Shown: piece by piece, positions 11,542-21,705 of the stretch | Numbering within the stretch: the stretch's first letter is position 1 | How the letters are laid out: every line of letters begins with the position of its first letter | Assembly: GCA_002224055.1 (NCBI GenBank) | Contig: AZLU01000083.1 | Span: forward strand, 128,172-160,598 | Direction: 5' to 3' | Length of the DNA stretch: 32,427 nucleotides | DNA from: Pezizomycotina sp. ARF18 | Lineage: Eukaryota; Ascomycota | Position numbers and translations under genes: made by a program | The notes under the pieces: model-generated | Told to the model about the DNA's origin: nothing | What the model saw: only the letters and a program-made list of their open reading frames with translations | The model's database searches: none

Positions 11542-11594
11542 CTTTGGATGTGGGGAAATTTCGCCAGTAAAAAAAAAAAAAGGGAATGAGGTTG

Positions 11595-11602
11595 TGACGT
11601 CA
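11595..11602. promoter_or_regulatory. CRE-type palindrome TGACGTCA
   Basis: Perfect ATF/CREB palindrome about 430 bp upstream of the sterol-desaturase-family start at 12035. Confidence 0.35.
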
Positions 11603-12034
11603 TGAGCCACTAAAATTGGCCTAGCCACACCTCTGGCGTAAATCGAATTGGGGAAGGAATGACATCATGCATCTGCATCACCTCCCTCGACATCGCACAA
11701 ATTTTCATGTCTCTCGCTGCTGCTTCCTACTTCCCCCACAATTTCCCAAACGTCCCTCCATTCTATCTGCGAACCTTTGCCAGTTCAGCGATCAACCTTG
11801 AACAACGAATTATTCTGCAAACAAAAGTCCACTCCATCCGATAATCTTTCTTCAGATCCAACAAACAACAACAACCCCTTAAGTTTCACGATACCGACTT
11901 CCTCCCTCAACCGCCATCTAAACAAACGCCAAAGCCTAGCTCTTCCATTTCAGTCTCGATCGCCTACGCTTTCCAGTCTTCACACCTCTAATCATCCATT
12001 TCCACCACTCACAACACTCTTCAAACATCCCATT

Positions 12035-12973
12035 ATGGCATCCTCCTCCTCTCCCTCCCCTCAATCCCCTCTCCATCCTCCTGAACAACTACCCGCTCCT
12101 CCTAAACCTCCTCTTCTTCTACCTAACCTGGTCAACGCTAGTCCTCGCACCGCCTCTCGCGTCGAAATACTAACAACGCTCGCGATCCGCCTCGTATTCT
12201 TCATCATACCCGGAATACTCTTTTCGACGTTTAACTATACGTTCCCGTCGCTCGCGATCAAAGAGCAAGGCAGCTCGGAGTCAAATACAACCTACGCAGT
12301 CCGCGGAAGAAGCCGCCGGTTTTTCTGCAACCAAAGGAAGGGGAGGTTTGTTCGTGTTCTGGGCACGACGCTGTTAAACACGCTCGTCGGCGCCGCCGTG
12401 CAGTCCAATTGTTTCCCTCCTGCTCTCCGGAATAATGAAATCGAACCGCCGCGCGCTGAGCGTTACTACGGCGCTACCGCTCCCCTGGGACGCCGCGGTC
12501 GGCGTTCTTCTCGCTTCGCTGCTCCGGAAATACTGATATACTACCCACCGGCGCCTCCACCGGTCCTCCGCGAACCGTACGCCGCTGTGCCCGTAACGAT
12601 CGACCACTCCGACCTCCTCCGTCGTCATCCTACAGCTGCCTGTCGCGTACATCCGTCGGCGTCGGCGATTATTTAATCTTACAGTTCCTACCGACGTATG
12701 TTCCCGCTGTAGTGCTACGGATGCACGTGTTGACCTATTTACTCTTCCTGCTGGTCGTTAGTGTGAGTGAGACGGTGGCGTATAGCGGCTATGAGGTGCT
12801 GCCGGGGTTCTTTTGGATGGGTGGATGGGGAGGAACGTTAGGGACACGCCGAGGGAAGGGGCGGGGAGGTACGGGTGGTTGGGGTGCTGGATTGGGTGCA
12901 TGGGACGAGGGTCGGTGATAGTAGCGGTAGTGGGATTGTTAGTAGGGGAGGGAGGGGGAGGAGGAAGGCGTGA
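12035..12973 (+). CDS. Fatty-acid-hydroxylase/sterol-desaturase family membrane protein, frameshifted
   Basis: Di-iron membrane oxygenase of the superfamily that hydroxylates or desaturates sterols and sphingoid or fatty-acyl lipids, normally in the ER. From the ATG at 12035 one frame is Pro/Ser-rich. After an early slip a hydrophobic segment appears (NLLFFYLTWSTLVLAPPL), then EILTTLAIRLVFFIIPGILF and STFNYTFPSLAIK. A histidine box is visible as YYTHRRLH (HxxxH, near 12540). After further slips come FLPTYVPAVVLRMHVLTYLL (about 12680-12740), VSETVAYSGYEVLPGF and the C-terminal DWVHGT box near 12890. A stop at 12971-12973 closes the likely frame. Length of about 310 residues fits the family. 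The second histidine cluster, near 12590, is garbled by indels, so I cannot confirm it. Substrate is unknown. Confidence 0.7.
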
Positions 12974-14059
12974 ATCTTAGGGATGTGAAAGGGGAGTTTC
13001 TTTTTCGCTAATGTTGTTTTCTACATATTTTCGGGGGTTTTTTTTACCTATTTTATATATTAATTATAGTTTTATTATAGATCGGGTCATGGCTTCACCA
13101 ATAATAATAGAAACCCTTAAAAATTATTATACTATAAACATGGCTGGGAGGGTGCTTATAATTAAAATATTAAAGAACTTTAACGAATATTGAACTTAGT
13201 ATGTTAAAAAAAAAACTACTCAAAACGAAGTTATTAATAAAAGTATTTATAATTTTTTTTCAATAAAACAAAAGTATCGAAGCGAGGGCGACGTGTAAGG
13301 AGAATGACCAGATCTTCATTTTTTTTTTTCTTTATCTAAAACGACCCGTTTATTTTCCAGGAGGTACGCTGGTCTAAATTTCTATGTAGTGTGTATATAT
13401 AAATTATGAGACGACGGAGAATATTTTCTCTCCGTTATTCGTCTTGTAGCTTTAGTCCGCGGGCAATTTTTTTGTTTTTTCTCACTTAAAGCTCCCCCGT
13501 TACTAATATCGGGTCGATATATTTTTTGTCCAGTGCATGTATATATTTAGCCATTTTGAACGAATTAATACAAAATATTTCGTGTTTCGTCTCTTCCCCG
13601 TGCCCCAGATGGTTAGCAGTCGAGAGTACTTTTGAAAAAGTAATATAAGGTTAGATATATCGTGAATGATCATGATCTACACGCGTCCGGCCTATACAGC
13701 CTAAGCATTGACGTTCAAGCGGTTCTGAGGATAAGGTTTGCTTCAGATCCACGTGAACGCTAATGTATTGTGGATTTGAGGTGTATTTTCCTTTCTTAAA
13801 GTTTGGAGATTTGGCATAGTTTGTAGTTTTAGAGTTACTGCTCAGTATCTACTCGCAGTAGGATCGTTATCTTTTTGCGATAGGAGAAAAAGTACATGCC
13901 AAGTTATATGCTAGCAGAGAAAAGGTATTCTCATCTATATGATATAATAGCGACGGTGGTGACGTTTGAATTATTTTTCGAGTTGCGGGTTCTCCAGAGG
14001 CGGAGCTGAAGGTGTCTCCGATACCTTTACGGCAGGGTGTTCCAAGCTAGCGCCTGTTA
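12974..14059. other. AT-rich gene-poor region
   Basis: AT-rich DNA with many short A/T runs and almost no long open frame; the only one, 13011-13193(+), is made of AT-rich codons. I see no repeat unit or RNA gene. It separates the desaturase-family gene from the minus-strand material beyond 14060. Confidence 0.5.
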
Positions 14060-14430
14060 TTATCCAAACGACATTAATGACCAAAGACCAAGTGCTCGCG
14101 AGCTTCCAGGAACGAAAGGCGGAAACCAGTGGTTTCGAGTAGAACTTTTGTTCAGTTGTAGACAGTAAGAACGAATAGTGTTGAAGCCACTAGGATACTC
14201 TGAACGGTTTATCAGTGGCTGTGGCGCGACGAGAGAATAGAATTTTTGAGGTTTTTTTTTGCTCAAAAGTAACAAGAACATTCGGGTTGACCGTCGGGAT
14301 TTATAGCATTTTTGCATGTCGGAGGCTTTGAACTTTATCATCCTCCCCTCCTCCTCGAAATAGATGTTCATAAGCTCACAAGCTTTCACGTAGAATTTGT
14401 TGAGTTCTGCTTTAGACGATGGATTGTCGA
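14060..14430 (-). CDS. Possible hypothetical protein fragment
   Basis: A minus-strand frame of 109 codons from an ATG at 14389. It can be extended upstream in frame to about 14430 without a stop, giving a charged helical N-terminal part (KAELNKFYVKACELMNIYFE, then EEGRMIKFKASDMQKC). The second half is less protein-like. Frames at 14455-14787 on the same strand could belong to the same locus. No family is recognised. It could be a degenerate gene next to the AT-rich block that follows. Confidence 0.22.
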
Positions 14431-14864
14431 GGGGGGGTCACTGCTCAAGGGTAGCTAGTTGCTTAATGTAGACCCGGGGGCGGGTATAACATTGAATACC
14501 GTAATCACTCTAAGGCGTCTTTGGCGAACCTTGAGGTACGGATCGGGTATGCGCGGTGGTCGATGTTGGAAAACAGTACATGCCGAGGAAGTGCTGGTGC
14601 TTCTTTGGGGAGCTACTTCATTAATAGAGGTGAAGAAAAAGGACCGGAGATTGTGGTTTGTGGTTTGAAAGCTTGTGATGTTTATTTGTTGGAAAGGTTG
14701 AGAGGAAGAGAAGAGGAAGAGGAAGAGGAGAGGAGAAAAAATTGCGAGAACGAGCATTATGCTTTCGACAATAGCGCTGAAAAACATGCAATTTCCAAGC
14801 TTTGGCGCTCATTGACTGCCATTCTAACATAAGCATGTCTACTTAGTACGAAATAAACTCGAAA

Positions 14865-15300
14865 AAAACATAAACAAATTTTTTTATCCTTATTATATCT
14901 CACGTTATACGTTCGTAGACTCGTAGCGGTCGTAAACAGTAGAGGGTCTAAGGGATATAATCTCTTAGATATCTTATAATATATATATTTATATATAATA
15001 GACGTATATATATATATATAAACGATGATATATATCGATATATATAAAGTAGGAATCTAGGGGTCGACCTTGAGTATTAATAAAGGTATATAATATTACT
15101 ATAGTAAATATATATAAAATTATGCTACACGTAGTAATAGCGGAATATGGAGGTATAGCCTCTAGGTAACATATAATTTAAAAAAAAAAAAATAGCGCCG
15201 TAGGTTAAGGGGGGGGAGATCTGGGGCGTCTCCCCTTAGTATTATTTTATATTATTTTATAAAATATTTAGCCGTATATTAAAAAAATATAATAGCAACA
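14865..15300. repeat. TA-rich block, possible RIP-degraded repeat
   Basis: Extremely AT-rich and TA-dinucleotide-rich sequence with TATATA runs at about 14975-15050, no open frame, and islands such as GGTCGTAAACAG and GGCGTCTCCCC. This texture is typical of ascomycete transposon relics mutated by RIP (C to T, leaving TA excess). I cannot identify the parent element. A short inverted repeat sits near its end. Confidence 0.4.
15213..15235. other. 7-bp inverted repeat, GC-rich hairpin in AT-rich DNA
   Basis: GGGGAGA and TCTCCCC flank a 9-nt loop; the left arm is part of a G8 run. It stands out as a GC-rich island in the TA-rich block. It may be a surviving fragment of a transposon or chance. 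Confidence 0.3.
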
Positions 15301-16501
15301 TGCATATGCTTCCCTCGCTGCTTTAGTGATATTAGTCTATCAGTATTGCTTGTTTATATGGAGTGGAAATAGATATAAGGAATTTAAAAAAAAAAAAAAG
15401 GATGGAGGATGGAATTAATTTGTTGTTGCCAGTCAATGTCGACAAGATATCAAAAAAAAAAAAAAAAAAAAAAAACCACGTTTTCGTGCCAATTAAAGTA
15501 GTAATTTCGCATAAGCGCGGCGTGGCATCCTGTCCGGCCGCCTCCCGTGCGATAGAAAAGCTACAGAAAATAAAAATCGCTTTTTTATTCCATGGTTATT
15601 GAGCACAAAGTATCTTCGACTGTAATAATAAAGAGTTCTAGTTCTTGGGTACTCTAATACTTAATTGAGCTTTGATGGATTAAACAAGAGAAATTTCTCA
15701 TTCGCATTACTATTCAGAGGTTTGCTGTAGTATTGTATAGGTATAGTCAGTAGAAATACAAAAAAAATCGTAAAGCATAAAGGGAGCGTGTTTAGCGATA
15801 TCGCGTCGACATAAACCGAGAAGAAACAAAAATAATCGCAGCAAGTATAATACGGAGTGACCAGAAAATTGCAGAATATAAAATATAATATTATTAATAA
15901 TAATACAAGCAAACCGCCGCCGTTGCCTCTTGTGAATTTACGAAATAAAATTAAATAGAATCGCCTGCGTCGAGTTGTTTCAATGCCCAAATTCCCGTCG
16001 ACTGCGGCCCAAAGTAAAATATTTCGACATTTTTTTTTTGTGCGCTATAGTTCGAGTGGCGGAATTCGTTCTTTTCGTGTAGGGAATTTAACACCTCCGC
16101 GCTCGTCGCTTCCATACTTCGGTTCCTGCTGCCATTTCCCAATTCTTTCTTCCATCCAATTCTTTTTTTTTTCGTTTAATTCAGGGGGCTTAACGAGCAT
16201 CATTCACCCCGCCTCCACCATCACATTCCACATTTACTCTTCCTCAACCGCCCTCACCCCTTCCCTTCCTCTAAAAGTGCATCTCCCTCCTCTGCTCCCC
16301 CGCCCTCGTATTCTCCACCGGCGCCTCGGCAGCGAATCAACCACATTCCCGTTGTCCGCCTCCCCACCACCAACACCATACCCAATATCCCCCACCGCTC
16401 CTATAATTCGTCCCGAACCCCCTATCGCCGCCGGCATCTCAACAGCACTCACAGGCTCCGAGGCAAACTACTAGTCCTCCCGCCTCCAACAGTCGACGAA
16501 T
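15301..16501. other. Gene-poor spacer with poly-A tracts and a C/T-rich strip
   Basis: Holds A-runs at about 15386-15398 and 15451-15474 and AT-rich DNA to about 15960. At 16150-16480 the plus strand is C/T-rich; its minus strand gives Gly/Arg-rich frames. These may be the 3' region of the MARVEL-like gene but contain nothing recognisable. Membrane-like minus frames at 15661-15990 are made of AT-rich codons and are not convincing. Confidence 0.4.
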
Positions 16502-17766
16502 CTATTCCGACGCACCCGCGGAGGAGTAGTAGTTCGGATTGTTGCCCGGAGTCTAATTCGGAGTATTCGACGGCGGCGTTTGCTGTCGGATGCGTTGTAG
16601 TTTCCGCGCGGCGGGTACGCGGCGTATTGCTGCGAGTTCGGATTTCCGCGACGCCGGCTTGTTGCGGTTGTAGGCGAGGAGTACGTCCCGTCGTTCGGTC
16701 CGGATGCCGCGGGAGTTCGTTTCCGGTATACCCGTACGCGACTCGGTGTGCGCCCTGGAGTATTGAAACCGCCGGCGCGGCGAGGGACGGACCGACGGGC
16801 GGGCGGTGGTACTCCCTGCCCCCTTTCTCGCTTCTTCCGCGCCACGGCGGCGCCTACGCCCGCTGCCGCTGCTGCCGTGGTGTCCTTTTGCGTTTTGAGG
16901 CTTGCGGGGCTGTTGAGGGTATGGCGCCGGGGTTTTCCTTGTTGTTCGCGCGCACGCAGCCGGAGGTTAGTTGTTCGATTGTGAGGGCCGAATGCGCGGT
17001 CCGCTTTCGTTTGGCGTGGGCGAGGAAGCGATTAGGAGGGTTAGCGCGAAATAGGATTCTAGATGAGATTTAATTATAAGGGTTGTGTGGATTGCGTGAT
17101 ATATGACAAAAGTGCGGAGATGAATCAAATTTTTTTTTTTTTTCGCAATATATTAGACATTTTATACGAGCCTACAAGGACCCCCGCAAAAAAGAAAAAA
17201 AAGAAAAGAAACAAAAAAAAAAAAAAAAAAAAAAAGTGAAACCATTACGCCTCCGCAACTCGACCCGAAAACACCCTTCACGAGTTTACAATTCCTCATC
17301 GTTCTTGTCCGCGTTTCTCAACAGCTCGCGGCGCTACTACCGGAACTACTGGATCCCAACCCTTTACATGATTGCTTCGTCGTACCGCGGAGTAAAATCG
17401 CGACGGCCATGAAGCCGCCGCAAACAGGAAATCGATGAGGATGGTGAAAACTGGTAGAACGTCTTTTGTAGGAGGCACAGCGTTAGGAGGAGGACGAGGC
17501 AGGAGTACAGGAATCGACGCCGGACTATTCAAAAAAGAATCGCAACGTTAGCGCATTACACTAGATAGAAGGAGGAATATTTTTTTAAAGAGAGGAGAGG
17601 GGAAAAAAAAACGTACGATGACTTCTATCGCGTAAATCTCCCCGTCAGCGTCCGTTTGCGTTGTGCACCCTGACATGAAGTAGGATATGATGCCGACGGC
17701 GTTAGACCGCTCCCAGCGCTGTAAAATGCGCAGTAGCGTTGTGAATACTTTCGCTGCTATCGCCAT
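16502..17766 (-). CDS. Fungal MARVEL-like four-helix membrane protein with low-complexity tail
   Basis: Start ATG at 17764-17766. Exon 1 gives MAIAAKVFTTLLRILQ, then NAVGIISYFMSG and DADGEIYAIEVI. After intron 1 (17525-17616) reading continues as SGV, then in another frame FLYSCLVLLLTLCLLQKTFY, then FTILIDFLFA and GGFMAVAILLRG followed by Cys. This order matches fungal MARVEL-like proteins, where the third helix is VLYTILAxLLTCFL-like and the fourth is DxxFVGGFIAIAxLTR-like. A CKLVKGVF motif follows near 17270. A likely second intron contains the poly-A/T region near 17213-17235. The tail includes SPSNNYTSG-like residues (split over frames near 16970), GGFNTPGRTPSRV and YTGNELPRHPDR. It ends with an Asn/Tyr/Pro/Ser-rich segment (NPNYYSSAGASE) and TAG at 16502. 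Several indels break it. Role is inferred as plasma-membrane organisation. Confidence 0.6.
17525..17616 (-). other. Intron 1 of the MARVEL-like gene
   Basis: A 92-nt interval with donor GTACGT, branch GCTAACG and acceptor GAATAG. Joining gives YAIEVI-SGV, which fits the family. Confidence 0.75.
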
Positions 17767-18111
17767 TTTTTTTGTTTTTTTTAGGTTTTTTTTTTTTTTC
17801 TTTGTGGTGTTTTGCTTGTGTGTGATGTTAAGGTTGAAGTAATTCTCATCTCCGGATCCTTCTCTCCCGAGAAAAAAAAAAAAAAAAACTACCGGCTGGA
17901 GGTGGTGAGGGATAGGAGGGGTAAGTATAGTAGACGAAGCGAATGCGATAGTGATACTGGAGTGTAGAGTTTGTTCAAAGCCGTGATAAGTTGTAGAAGT
18001 AACGAGAGGAAGGTTGGGAAGAAAAAGAAGAAAAACAATTAAAGAGAAAAGTGCGGAGAGATTCCCAAGGCAAAAAGTTTATTTAGGCGGTGTTGGGTTC
18101 GTGATGGTTGG

Positions 18112-18190
18112 GAAATAAAATAAAATAAAATAAAATAAAATAAAATAAATAAAATAAATAAAATAAATAAAATAAATAAAATAAAAATAA
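18112..18190. repeat. AAAAT/AAATA microsatellite
   Basis: About 78 bp of TAAAA pentamers changing to TAAAATAAA units towards the right end. Confidence 0.95.
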
Positions 18191-20067
18191 CCCTTCCCTT
18201 CTTTCTTCTTTTTGCCGCCTTGTCCTGTCCGTCTGTGTCTCGCGAGCGAAAGGGTTCAAATTAAAACTCCGCAGTGATCAGGTTTTCTTCCTTCTGTCCC
18301 GAATTACAATCCAAGCGCAAAAGACGGTAAACAAGTAAAGAATTTGTTTCTCCGGCTATTGATGTTTACAAGTAAACTAGCCCTAATTCAAGCTGCAGCG
18401 TCCGAAATGATCCCCCCGTCTCCACTTTTTCGGTCGGTTTGTTTAGTAGTCGATGTAACGTTGGCTGACGATAGCGCAGAATATTCGATGCACTTAAGTA
18501 TTCAGAGCAAAAGTGATAAGAATCCCAAAAATTTAAAAACGAGAGTACAAAGGTATGGAAGACTTGGAAGTACGAAAGGAGAAGAAACAGGGTATCGGAA
18601 GCTTTTTTTATTATTATTATTCCATTTCCCTATTGAATGGGCAGAATGGCAGCTGTCATGAGATTCTTCTGCGGTTTTTATTTCTTATTTCGTTTTCTAG
18701 CCAACACCTTCGGTATTCCGCTTTTATACAGAGTTGGCCTGCTTTTTATATCTACCCAGTTTTGGCGGGCTCTAAGATGAGAAATGCCGTCATCCGCTGA
18801 TCCGGTTCTTAAGGGTGGTGATTATTGATTTTCCCACACCTTTTTTTTTTTTTAAATGCTCCTGCACCCGGCAGAGTGTTCTCACTGCGGCAATCACAGA
18901 TGGCAGCAATCTGATTCTGAATACAGACGATATTCTGGGTTTACGTCAGGGGTCTTGACTGGATTAATCCTTGCTCTCGTTCCTTGGAGGTTCGGAAACG
19001 GTTTTCTTGAAGCTTGTCTGATGTCGTGATTCCCACCAATTAGCAATCTCTATCAGTAAATTCAACCAACCAATCCTCATCCCCGTATATCAAAAAAAAA
19101 AAAAAAAAGACTAAAATCAGTGTGGATTTTTTTTTTTTTTTTTGGTGGCGCTTTTTATTCCAACAAGCCTATAATTGAGAATAGGGCCGCATGTGCATCT
19201 CGTGCGTTGCATGAACGAGCCAGAGATTAAATTAAAAGAAACGGAATCGCTTCTCATAAGTCGAAAAAGAACCCTTAAGCTCGAGAAGACATCGTGATAA
19301 AGAGCGAGTTATTTAATCTCGCTTAGAGCCTACTATGGTCTTCTTTTCTCTGGGATACATGTTCTACTTTCGTATGTAAGATTCCCTGCGCTGCAGGAGC
19401 GGAGTTTTTTTAATTATTATCCCGGACTTTCCGGATGAGCACGCGAGATTTACCGGTATTGGGAGTTCTTCGCGGGGAGTTCTTCGCCGTGATAAAAGTA
19501 AAGATCCATTTAGTCTGTGGCGGTGATACCCGGTGGCTTGAATCGCTAATGTGGGCGTGTATGGCTGAATGATATTGATATTCTTCCTTGCTTTTTGAAT
19601 ATATGTATAGCCTTATAGGAAAATAACCCCAATTCCTTTCTAAACATCCTCACTTACTTAGGCTTTTGTCTTGATATATAATTTTTAACGATGATATTGA
19701 TCCTCGTTCATGATTAAGCAAGGTAGGGTACTTTAGGCTAGCGATCAATGTCTCAGAAAACAGGTGTAACGGGACCTATAGCTCCTGCTTTTATTTTATT
19801 TTTTATTTATTTTTTTTAAATGCGTACTCAAAATTGCAGCTATAGCGAGCTATAAAACCTCATTTTTATGGGGCAAAAAGCTAAGAAACACGCATCCCAA
19901 AAGTAGTCTGTTGCGTTGTGGGGTATTGGTTAAAGTGGCCATTGCTTTAGTCATTGGAAAATCATCTGCGTTATGATTCGAACAAAATTCACGGTCATGT
20001 ATATATTTCTTATATCGATATCTATCAAAGTTAAATACGCGATGTGACCTGTGGATAAGCTGGATGA

Positions 20068-20093
20068 AACACACACACAAACACACACACACA
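20068..20093. repeat. AC dinucleotide repeat
   Basis: An interrupted AC array of about 26 bp, giving Thr/His or Val/Cys repeats in false frames. Confidence 0.9.
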
Positions 20094-20160
20094 GCTACCT
20101 ATTTTTATTCTCGATTCCTTCTTCATATATACACACAAATATATATAAGATGCAAGCCCG

Positions 20161-20173
20161 CCCCCCCCCCCCC
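20161..20173. repeat. C13 homopolymer
   Basis: An uninterrupted run of 13 C preceded by GCCCG and followed by a C/T-rich strip, 75 bp downstream of the stop of the minus-strand gene ending at 20248. Long G/C runs are rare here, and its length is the least reliable kind of base call. Confidence 0.9.
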
Positions 20174-20247
20174 TTCCCTCCCTCCCTTTCCTCCGCGGAA
20201 GCCCCGGCGGGGCATCGAAGATTATTATCTAAGAAGTGGAGGAAACA

Positions 20248-21705
20248 TCAATACTCTCTTTCCAGTGAATTAGAAAGCTCCTCTTCCCAAGACTCTCTGG
20301 TGCTAGAGGGTACGTTGACTTTTCTCGCGGCTTCTTCCTTCGTGTTTTCCGAGCCGGTGAATACGCCGCTCTTCATCAGGTCCTCCGCGGCCGCAACGGC
20401 GCTTTATCCTTGCCGGTATACAACTCCGTATGCGGACTGACCATACCATACCAACAATCGCCTTCATCAGCTTCTCGTCCGCTCCGGCTTCGGTTCAGCT
20501 TTCTGGAGATCGATACCGATCTTCCCGCGCCCATCGACGGGCTCGGGATTCTCCTGGCCATGCATAAGCTTGGAGTCCAGGTCCTCCCTCTCCTGCCGTT
20601 GAAACTTTTCGAGCGCATCTTCACGTAGCTTTTCGTTGGAGGAGGAACTATGGAGACTAGCTTTTAAGGAGCGAGTGGAAGAAGCGAGCGATGGCGGATT
20701 TTGATTTCAGGGATTCGATCTCGTACATTTCGCCGAGTGGTTTGCGGTAGTAGGCGTAGTTGCGCATGTATTCCTTTGCGACGTCGATGCCGCCGAGGCG
20801 ATCGAGGGGGGTTTCGAGCTTTGTGGGGTTTTCACTTGCTATGGCGTCGCTGGATAGTTAAGGTTTAGTTTTTTTTTTTTTTTTCTTCGTGGATTTCTTC
20901 CAGCAGAGGGGAGAGAGAAAAAAAAGAAAAGAAAAATTGGAAAGATGGTAGGGTTAAAGCTCCGAATACTTACCCCAACTCCTTCAAATATCTCTTTTCA
21001 TACTCAAACGTCCCCGTCTTCGCATCGAACTTGCCGAACCTACTCTTATCGCGTCTGCTCTTCTATAAGCTCCGCATTCTCCTCCCCCATAACCTTCTCC
21101 CAAACCGCCATCTCCTTCTCTAAATCTTCATCCTAGCTTCATCTTGCATGCCAATTTTATCGCCTTTACTTTTTAACCCCTGCCACTCCGAGCGGATTTT
21201 ACCGTACCGGTCTACTGCCTTTTGCGTTAAAGGAATGCGCATGTATTTTTCGTCCTCGAAGGTTTGCGTTGTCGAGGGGGGGACGGAGAGCCTGCGGGAG
21301 CGGACGGTGGATGCGAGTTTTGCGTTTATGGAGTGCGTTTTTTGCCGGAGGGCGGAGCGGTAGGCGTCGTCGCTTTAAGGAGATCTTCTTTTATTTTAGG
21401 CTTTTAAGATAAAGGATGTTAGTTCTAGTTCTACTCTTTCTCTTTCGCTGGTCTTTTATAAGCCATATAATTAAAAGGGAGTTCTGTAAAAAAAAATTTT
21501 CTTGGTAGGGGCGGATTAACTTGCATCGCTTATGTCTGGTAGCGGAAGTTTGAGTCCGTTGCTACGCGCGATGGGTCGTGCCCGTACCCGACTAGGCATC
21601 CTGGCTTTCGAGCTTTTGGGCATTAGCGGCTGTTGGTGCTGCCGCTACTAAGCTTGTAGCGCTCAGGAGGCAGATCGCGGCGGCGATTGTCGATACGAGA
21701 TGCAT
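20248..21705 (-). CDS. Predicted secreted protein B, paralogue of the divergent gene at 22682
   Basis: The start ATG at 21703-21705 opens a classical signal peptide (MHLVSTIAAAICLLSATSLV, then AAAP), followed by a stop or slip at 21592. After a probable intron or frame change the mature region appears: SDDAYRSALRQKTHS, FEDEKYMRIPLTQKAVDRYG, KEMAVWEKVMGEENAELIEE and RFGKFDAKTGTFEYEKR. After intron 20850-20973 come LDRLGGIDVAKEYMRNYAYY, EKLREDALEKFQRQEREDLD, DEKLMKAIVGMV and MKSGVFTGSENTKEEAARKV, ending EELSNSLEREY at TGA 20248-20250. The protein is about 440 residues, helical, charged and nearly free of Cys. It aligns in order with the gene at 22682: DDAYRSAL with DNVYRTAL, RFGKFDAKT with RFGKYDPKT, GGIDVAKEYM with GGMGAAKEYM. 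Family and function are unknown. Confidence 0.65.
20850..20973 (-). other. Intron in secreted protein B
   Basis: A 124-nt interval with donor GTAAGT, branch CTTAAC and acceptor TCCAG, containing T and A/G-rich runs. It falls directly after RFGKFDAKTGTF..LKEL, the same place as intron 1 of the divergent paralogue. Confidence 0.75.

Larger units (their letters stand above)
10524..12034. other. Divergent intergenic region with repeats and two CRE palindromes
   Basis: This 1.5-kb spacer separates the divergent starts at 10523(-) and 12035(+). It contains A/T homopolymers near 10720 and 10801, an ATTTTT repeat at 11122-11178, a TAAA repeat at 11411-11541, and TGACGTCA palindromes at 10901 and 11595. 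Open frames inside are driven by the repeats. A plus-strand frame runs from 11777 into the desaturase gene, but its first 86 codons look like 5' UTR translation. Confidence 0.55.
17767..20247. other. 2.5-kb gene-less region with microsatellites
   Basis: Contains an A-run near 17871-17888, an AAAAT/AAATA repeat (18112-18190), poly-A/T runs near 18840, 19092 and 19128, an AC repeat (20068-20093) and a C13 run (20161-20173). Open frames of about 80-105 codons (18344-18661 plus, 19850-20092 minus) have no domain, and the second is created by the AC repeat. Confidence 0.6.

Noticed and set aside
11337-11628. Phe/Ile/Tyr/Leu-rich minus-strand frames suggesting a membrane protein
   Set aside because: They are translations of the TAAA microsatellite.
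12374-12652. Minus-strand frame of 92 codons
   Set aside because: Antisense shadow of the sterol-desaturase-family gene.
18240-18275. GGGTTCAAATT, resembling a tRNA T-loop
   Set aside because: No acceptor, D-arm or anticodon arm can be paired upstream.
19850-20092. Cys/Val-rich minus-strand frame as a possible small secreted protein
   Set aside because: Its Cys-Val-Cys start is the AC dinucleotide repeat read on the other strand, and the rest has no coding signal.
20410-21363. Plus-strand frames of 63-72 codons
   Set aside because: Shadows of secreted protein B, whose minus-strand reading shows conserved motifs, an intron and a signal peptide.
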